Shown here in pieces: positions 59,901 through 64,000 of a DNA stretch of 64,000 nt. The stretch comes from Myxococcales bacterium. Its GTDB lineage: Bacteria; Myxococcota_A; Polyangia; Nannocystales; Nannocystaceae. The stretch lies in assembly GCA_020633335.1 (NCBI GenBank), contig JACKDU010000010.1, positions 186,001-250,000 of the forward strand, given 5' to 3'. Every line of letters begins with the position of its first letter. Positions within the stretch are counted from its first letter, which is position 1. The notes under the pieces are model-generated. The model worked only from the letters and a program-made list of their open reading frames with translations, was not told the origin of the DNA and did not search any database. A program made the position numbers and the translations under genes.

Positions 59901-60870
59901 TCGCCAGGTGGACCTCGAGGCGGTGGGGGCCTGGCGTCACCTCGAGATCGAGGAGGACGCGGCGGGCCGGGTAGCGGTCGTCGCGGTCCGAGCGGTGGAT
60001 CTCCTGGCCGTCGAGGTAGGCCCGGAGCGGCTGCTGCCCCGCGAGCTCGATCCGCAGGCGCTCGCCCGGGACCTCGAGGGTGGTGCCGAGGCGGCGGACG
60101 CCGGCCCGCGGCGCCGGGTTCCAGAGGCGGACGACGCAGGAGAGCTCGGTCAGCACCGCCTCGGGATCGACCTTGAGGGGGCCCTTCGGCGGCGTCCGGA
60201 GCTCGAGCTCGCCGAGGGTCCCCTCGACCGGGCCGACCTCCCAGGCGCGCACGCAGCCCTCGGCGTCGTAGTACGAGCGGTAGGCCGGGTCGTCGAGGCG
60301 GCGGGCGATCGACGCCCGCTGGCTGAGGAGCGGCCGGGTCACCTCGACCGGCAGCCCCTTGCGATCGAGGCGATCGAAGAAGGCGATGAAGGCCTCGTCG
60401 TCATCGGCGAGGGCGCCGTGCTCGCCGTCGAGGCGGCGGGCCGCGGCCTCGGCGAGGGCCATCGCCAGCGGCCGGACGGCGGCCTCCGGCGGGTACTTGG
60501 CGGCCCGCTCGATCAGCGCCTCGGCGAGCGCGCGCGAGCGCGCGCGGTCGAGGCGGGCCTCGGCGATCACCATCCGCGAGGCGATCGCCACCAGGTCGCC
60601 GCGCTCGACCAGGCGATCGAGGATCGGCAGCGCCGCCTTGACGTCGCCGAGGTGGAGCCAGCGGAGGTGGGCGAGGTCGCGGAGCGCGTCGATGTCGTCT
60701 GGCTTCTTGGCCAGGCGCTTCTCGAGCGCCTCGATCTTCGCGCGGGCCTGGTCCTCGCCGAGGGGGCCGCGGGGCGGCTCGGGGTGCTTGCAGGCGGCGA
60801 GCGCGGCGGCGAGCGCGAGGCCGAGGCCGAGGCCCCGGAGGCGGCGGAGGGCGGTCGAGAGGGCGTTCAC
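56971..60870 (-). CDS. TPR/DUF3857 lipoprotein with degenerate transglutaminase-like domain
   Basis: The roughly 1299-residue product starts at the second of two adjacent GTG codons (AGGAG 6 nt upstream). It has a lipobox (ALAACKH), TPR-like helices to about 660, a DUF3857 beta domain (ARIYEDGSVRQIVHTIAEVRT onward) and a transglutaminase-like region. The usual catalytic-Cys segment there reads SARQGNRLMLLRAFLQELGF, without the cysteine. A C-terminal beta domain ends the protein. It follows the paralogous upstream gene after 13 nt, so the pair probably forms one periplasmic assembly. The cell-surface role is inferred. Confidence 0.82.
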   Translation of the reverse strand: MNALSTALRRLRGLGLGLALAAALAACKHPEPPRGPLGEDQARAKIEALEKRLAKKPDDIDALRDLAHLRWLHLGDVKAALPILDRLVERGDLVAIASRMVIAEARLDRARSRALAEALIERAAKYPPEAAVRPLAMALAEAAARRLDGEHGALADDDEAFIAFFDRLDRKGLPVEVTRPLLSQRASIARRLDDPAYRSYYDAEGCVRAWEVGPVEGTLGELELRTPPKGPLKVDPEAVLTELSCVVRLWNPAPRAGVRRLGTTLEVPGERLRIELAGQQPLRAYLDGQEIHRSDRDDRYPARRVLLDLEVTPGPHRLEVHLAMPRDKAWVLARATDHAGRPVPVKPAPVAVKAPFTGAAKVVVAPLEGDPPGLDPQVYGPWIRYFAALDALADGDSDRAERFADQLEVYGPRFPEAHALLARVAAEDPSRERTASAARERQELELALEQSVDLEAARVRLLDLSLSRGEVAEVLEAIGERPKGSLEHLDGDLLRFRTYLARGSESLAEAALEDAARRNPRSCEVLKHQRQLAQQRGEVAREDALVAASEHCAGTLTVRAGLAERRGRHAEALDLLRKSLERTPDDTDLLQALAVVATAAGRYDEAKTAHDRLLRLNPYSPRSRVAVADLLAQAGEDAAARENVGEAVTRIPSSSALHEIASHLGLADDIEALRVDGAPIVAAYVAGDALYPGASEVLVLDRSAARIYEDGSVRQIVHTIAEVRTKEAIDRYGEIQVPEGASLLTLHSIKPDGRVVDPESIAGKAGLSLRGLEIGDFVEYEIIVDQEPQGYLPGYVDLSTFRFQSYDVPFHVSEMVVMHPAATPIKVDVRGGAPAALREERGDLVLQTWRVERSPRLGVEPNPRDLLDEVPSVRVYTPLDLRAWLDTLSLRIIHAQRQNPELARLARTIAQKARKPAADDAKAKEKRRRRRKLDELERRQPAPKGQSRAQLHALWRWVVENVEDAGDISTPATLTLSARQGNRLMLLRAFLQELGFRSEIWIARDRFGPSLLKDGHPMPETYEAPILMVWLDGAAEPIPVLTNSKVVPLGYLPANLIGADALRLHLADHEPEAGPVKMPTIPASLADHRRYDLEIELDANGDGVIQGTIALQGMEAIAWREALRTLDRDRREEAFERAELAILAQGAALDLASLEIDNEKALSKPLILRFTAGARGLGIRQGADLVIRSALVPMNLGLGFTGLPERRQGMKIAYAPVQESVVKLSFLGAKVQALPEAIKESGELGGYTRAVDGGRGDETITIRTRSRLRPGIVDPDGYGELRELTRVIRAAEDEVIRAR
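57429..57444. repeat. Dispersed 16-bp palindrome, diverged copy
   Basis: CTGCCCCTTGGGCCAG differs at two symmetric positions from CTGTCCCTTGGGACAG. It lies inside the large DUF3857 gene and is read through rare caa and ctt codons. Confidence 0.35.
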
Positions 60871-60883
60871 CACGGGCTCCTGG

Positions 60884-63800
60884 CTAGCGCTTCCGCGCGA
60901 TCTCGAAGGTCCCCTCGATGCTGGCGTCGATCGCCCGGAGGAGCTCGCGGAAGGCGGCGTACTCCGACGCCTTGATCCGGCCGACGGAGTACTCGACGAG
61001 GTAACGGACCCGCGCCCGCTCGCCGCGGACCTCGACCTCGAGATCGAAGCGCCCGTAGGGGGTCTCGAGGTGGGCCGGCGTCGGCGCGTGGGCGAAGGTG
61101 TAACCTGGCGGAATGGTCAGCTCGATCGTGTGCTCCTCGATCGCCGGCGAGGTCAGGATCAGGTCGTGCTCGCGCTTCGCCTGCGGGGCCATCGTCCGGA
61201 CGACCGCGCCGCGGTAGCCGAGCACCGGCAGGCGGAGGCGATCGCCCTGGGCCTGGGCGAGCTCGGGGACCTTGAGGCGGGCGCGGATCGCAACCGGCTG
61301 GAGGACGTCGTCGATCCCCGGGACCTCGAGGGACTTGAGCTCGACCCCGGGGTAGTAGCGGCCCCAGACGTTGGTCAGCCGCTCGCGCCGGCGCTCGGCC
61401 GACTGCAGGCTCGATCGCCAGCCGGCGGCGCTCGCCCCCCGCAGGCTCAGCTCCTGATCGATCGTCGCCGAGCCGTCGGCCGCCAGGGTGATCTTCTGGG
61501 CGGTGACCTGGAGGTTCTCGGCCGGGGTCGACACCGGGATCGTCCGCAGCTCGGCCCCCTCGCGGTCGCGGACCACCAGCACCGTCGCCCCCTGATCGCC
61601 GAAGGGGAGCTCGCTCGGCCCCGAGAACTCGGCGGTCCCGTCGAGGTAGAGGTCGAGGCTGGGGACGTAGACGATCGCGTGGTTGAAGGCGGCGAGGCTC
61701 GCCGGGGTCGCGCCGATCGTCCCCTGATCGCGGGTCCGCACCAGGGTCAGGTAGCTGGTGATCCCGGCCTCGCCGAGCATCACCTTGAGGAGGCTCGCCT
61801 TGTCCTTGCAGTCGCCGAAGCGGCGGTCGTAGACGTCGGTGGTCCGGTAGGGCTTGTAGCCGTGGATCCCGAACTCGAGGCCGACGTAGCGGGTCGACTC
61901 GATCACGTGGCGGTAGATCGCCGCGACCTTGTCGGCCTCGCTCGCGCCGGCCGGGAGCTTGCTCAGGACCTCGGCGACCGCCGCCTTGATCTTGGCGTCG
62001 ACCACCAGCTGCTCGTCGACGAGCGCCCAGTACCAGCGGCCGACCGCGTCCCAGTCGGCGTAGGTCGAGACGTGGAGGTAGTCGGCGATCTCGGTGAGGC
62101 CCGGCATGTTGGCCTCGGGGCGGATCCCCGGGCGATCGCGGGCGGTGAAGCGGTAGGTGATCATCGACCCGTCGGCCGACGCCTTCTGCTTGACCGTGCG
62201 GTTGAAGTGGAGCGGCCGCGAGGCCGGCGCCTCGTAGACCACGTCGACGTAGCGCTGGGGCTCGACGCCGTCGATCGGCACGAGGTCGCCGAAGTAGTCG
62301 TCGAACTTGTTGCGGGCGGCGACGTCGCGGGTGACGAAGGCGACCTCGATGACGTCGCCGACCTTGAGGCCGGCGAGGTCGACCCGCTGGATCCGGCGGT
62401 CGTAGTACATCCGGTAGCCGGACTCCGTGAGCGACTCCACGCTGGCCGCGCCGATCTCGGCGATCGAGCCGTCGGCCCGCCGCACCCGCGCGCGGCGGAT
62501 GTCGACGTAGCTCTCGTCGGGGTCGTAGGCGACCCCCTGGACCGCCTGCGAGCGGACCCCGCGGTCGTCGAGGATCTTGATGATCCGGTGATCGAGGCGC
62601 TCGCTGAGGCCGTTGGGGAGGACGCGGACGGCGATCCGGCGGTGGAGGATCGCCGCGCTCTTGCCCTTCCAGTGCTTGCTCGGCTTGGCCTGGGCGATCT
62701 TCTCGAGGTCGACCGCGTAGCGGGCGAAGAGGTCGTCGCCGGCGCTCGGCTCCAAGGTCGCCACGAGGTCGCGGAGATCGGGCTGCTGCGGCCGCAGATC
62801 GAGGGAGCGGCGGAGCGAGCGGAGCGCCCCCGGGGTGTCGCCGGCGCGGGCGAGGAGGCGGCCGAGGGCGGCGTGGGTGTCGGCGTCCTGGGGCGCGAGG
62901 CGGGCGGCCTCGATCAGCGACGCGGCCGCGGCCTCGAGATCGCCGGCGGCCTCCTCGAGGCGGGCGAGGTCGCGGTGGGCCAGCGGGAGCCCGGGGGCGG
63001 CGCGAACCCGCTCGCGGGCGATCGCCCGGGCGGCCTCGACCTCGCCGAGGAGGACGTGGGCCTCGATCATCCGCCGGGCGACGCCGACGTCGCTCGCCGG
63101 GCCCCGCCGGAGATCCTCGAAGATCTTCAGGCTCTCGCGGGTGCGGCCGAGATCCATGAGGCGCTCCGCCTTCTCGCGGCGGATCGTCATCGACGTCGGA
63201 TAGCGGCGAAGGATGTCGTCGATCCAGGCGAGGGTGGTCAGCGGGAAGCCGTCATCGGCGAGGGCGGCGGCGGCGATCACCTCGATCTCGGGATCGTCGG
63301 GGGCGACCTCGCGGGCCCGCTCGATCTGCGCCCGGAAGCGGCGATCGAGGCCGAGCGCGCGGTCCCGCCAGGCGAGGTCGACGAGCATTCGGGCGAGGAT
63401 CGTCCGGGCCCCCTCCCCCTCCGCCTGGGCGCGCTCGATCCCGCGGAGGAGCGCCGCCCGGCTCTCGCCGGGATCGGGCTCGGCGAGGGCGAGGAAGAGG
63501 GCCGAGCGGGCCGAGCCGGCGGCCGCGTCAGCGGCCCGCGCAGCCTCGACGGGGGCCCGATCGCCGGCGGTGTAGGGGTGGATCCAGCGCTCGAACTCGA
63601 CGAGGTCGAGGCGCTCCTGGGCCTTCGCCTTCGGCCGCTCGGCGGCCGCCCGGAGGAGCCCGCGGAGCGAGCGGATCGTCGGCTCCTTGCCGGCCACCGC
63701 CTGCGGATCGGCGCCCTCGCTCGGCGGCGCCGGGAGGACCTCGAGGCCCGCGAGGGGCCCGCCCGAGGGCTCGCTGAGGCGGGCGTAGAAGCCCCAAGGG

Positions 63801-64000
63801 CCGTCGTCGCAGCTGATCTTGACCAGGATCCGGTTGATCCCGGCGCGCAGGCGGACGCCGTGGCTCTCCTGGAGCGGGTTGGCGACCCGGTAGACCCGCC
63901 CCTCGCCGATCTCCTCGCCGTTCACCCACACCTTGTAGGGGCCGGCGCTGCCGAGGTGGAGGGCGGCCGTGGTCGCCTTCGGGACCCGCACCCAGATCGT
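60884..64000 (-). CDS. TPR/DUF3857/transglutaminase-core protein (5' end outside window)
   Basis: The frame is open to the right edge, so the N-terminus is missing. The visible part begins with a beta domain (GPYKVWVNGEEIGEGRVYRV), then TPR helices (about 200-440) and a DUF3857 domain. A transglutaminase-like core has a plausible Cys-His-Asp triad: Cys in RFGDCKDKASLLKVML, His in FNHAIVYVP, Asp in LYLDGTAEF. A DUF3858-like end follows. In this family the core is predicted to act on proteins or peptides outside the cytoplasm. It is upstream of and cotranscribed with the degenerate paralogue. Confidence 0.87.
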   Translation of the reverse strand, partial: TIWVRVPKATTAALHLGSAGPYKVWVNGEEIGEGRVYRVANPLQESHGVRLRAGINRILVKISCDDGPWGFYARLSEPSGGPLAGLEVLPAPPSEGADPQAVAGKEPTIRSLRGLLRAAAERPKAKAQERLDLVEFERWIHPYTAGDRAPVEAARAADAAAGSARSALFLALAEPDPGESRAALLRGIERAQAEGEGARTILARMLVDLAWRDRALGLDRRFRAQIERAREVAPDDPEIEVIAAAALADDGFPLTTLAWIDDILRRYPTSMTIRREKAERLMDLGRTRESLKIFEDLRRGPASDVGVARRMIEAHVLLGEVEAARAIARERVRAAPGLPLAHRDLARLEEAAGDLEAAAASLIEAARLAPQDADTHAALGRLLARAGDTPGALRSLRRSLDLRPQQPDLRDLVATLEPSAGDDLFARYAVDLEKIAQAKPSKHWKGKSAAILHRRIAVRVLPNGLSERLDHRIIKILDDRGVRSQAVQGVAYDPDESYVDIRRARVRRADGSIAEIGAASVESLTESGYRMYYDRRIQRVDLAGLKVGDVIEVAFVTRDVAARNKFDDYFGDLVPIDGVEPQRYVDVVYEAPASRPLHFNRTVKQKASADGSMITYRFTARDRPGIRPEANMPGLTEIADYLHVSTYADWDAVGRWYWALVDEQLVVDAKIKAAVAEVLSKLPAGASEADKVAAIYRHVIESTRYVGLEFGIHGYKPYRTTDVYDRRFGDCKDKASLLKVMLGEAGITSYLTLVRTRDQGTIGATPASLAAFNHAIVYVPSLDLYLDGTAEFSGPSELPFGDQGATVLVVRDREGAELRTIPVSTPAENLQVTAQKITLAADGSATIDQELSLRGASAAGWRSSLQSAERRRERLTNVWGRYYPGVELKSLEVPGIDDVLQPVAIRARLKVPELAQAQGDRLRLPVLGYRGAVVRTMAPQAKREHDLILTSPAIEEHTIELTIPPGYTFAHAPTPAHLETPYGRFDLEVEVRGERARVRYLVEYSVGRIKASEYAAFRELLRAIDASIEGTFEIARKR

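Noticed and set aside
1..64000. tRNA or rRNA genes
   Set aside because: I looked for T-loop and rRNA-like stretches and found none convincing; GGTTCGA at 56794 belongs to the cruciform, not to a cloverleaf.
1..64000. Prophage, transposase or integrated element
   Set aside because: No integrase, transposase, terminal repeats or att-like duplication was seen; base composition is uniform except for short intergenic AT-rich islands.

Overview
The window looks like a chromosomal piece from a myxobacterium, most likely of the Nannocystis/Enhygromyxa group. The sequence is very G+C rich and the third codon position is almost always G or C. At least ten likely lipoproteins are present, several with a long Ser/Thr/Gly/Asp linker after the lipobox. 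Other myxobacterial hallmarks are Cys-rich repeat proteins, Ser/Thr kinases, an FHA-type sigma-54 activator and TPR/DUF3857 proteins. The assignment is inferred from gene content alone. I see no rRNA, tRNA, CRISPR array, insertion sequence or prophage.

Layout. 1-11.8 kb: the end of an exported protein, a lipoprotein with 23 Cys-rich repeats, an orphan receiver-Hpt protein, an OmpA-family barrel protein, a PpiC-type lipoprotein, miaB with a membrane-anchored kinase, and two Ig-like lipoproteins. 11.8-18.2 kb: a tightly overlapped three-gene operon (aminotransferase-GNAT-aminotransferase fusion, C45 acyltransferase/peptidase, class III aminotransferase) divergent from an AraC regulator. This is the best candidate for an undescribed pathway. 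18.3-27.9 kb: a von Willebrand A lipoprotein, murJ, a UbiA-type prenyltransferase resembling decaprenyl-phosphate phosphoribosyltransferase, a DHH-CBS protein, a neutral-ceramidase-like lipoprotein, a class V aminotransferase and dtd. 27.9-36.2 kb: a lipoprotein, dprE2 and dprE1-like genes, an FMN reductase, an orphan ABC ATPase and membrane proteins. With the UbiA protein, DprE1/DprE2 would make a polyprenyl-phospho-arabinose donor.

36.2-44.1 kb: lon, then a 160-bp giant hairpin, then a divergent pair (FHA sigma-54 activator; kinase-ATPase-TPR protein). 44.1-48.3 kb: a LysR regulator, an N-acyl amino acid synthase-like enzyme, an Asp/Asn-hydroxylase-family oxygenase and a tyrosinase lipoprotein. 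This cassette could build and oxidise an acylated amino acid. 48.3-56.4 kb: an HDAC/AcuC homologue, an ATP-grasp protein, a TPM/Tim44-like pair, lipoproteins, a LysR regulator and a ferritin-like protein. 56.4-57 kb is gene-less and holds an AT-rich operator and a cruciform. 57-64 kb: two large TPR/DUF3857 proteins, one with an apparently intact transglutaminase triad and one without.

Three DNA-scale patterns cut across the genes. First, TAnnnT (-10-like) hexamers end 6-12 nt before the start codon of at least eleven genes, which suggests widespread leaderless or very short-leader transcription. Second, a 14-bp-period tandem repeat (consensus near ACATGTCTCAACGA) occurs in three intergenic regions. 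Third, a dispersed 16-bp palindrome near CTGTCCCTTGGGACAG sits inside genes and locally breaks the strict codon usage.
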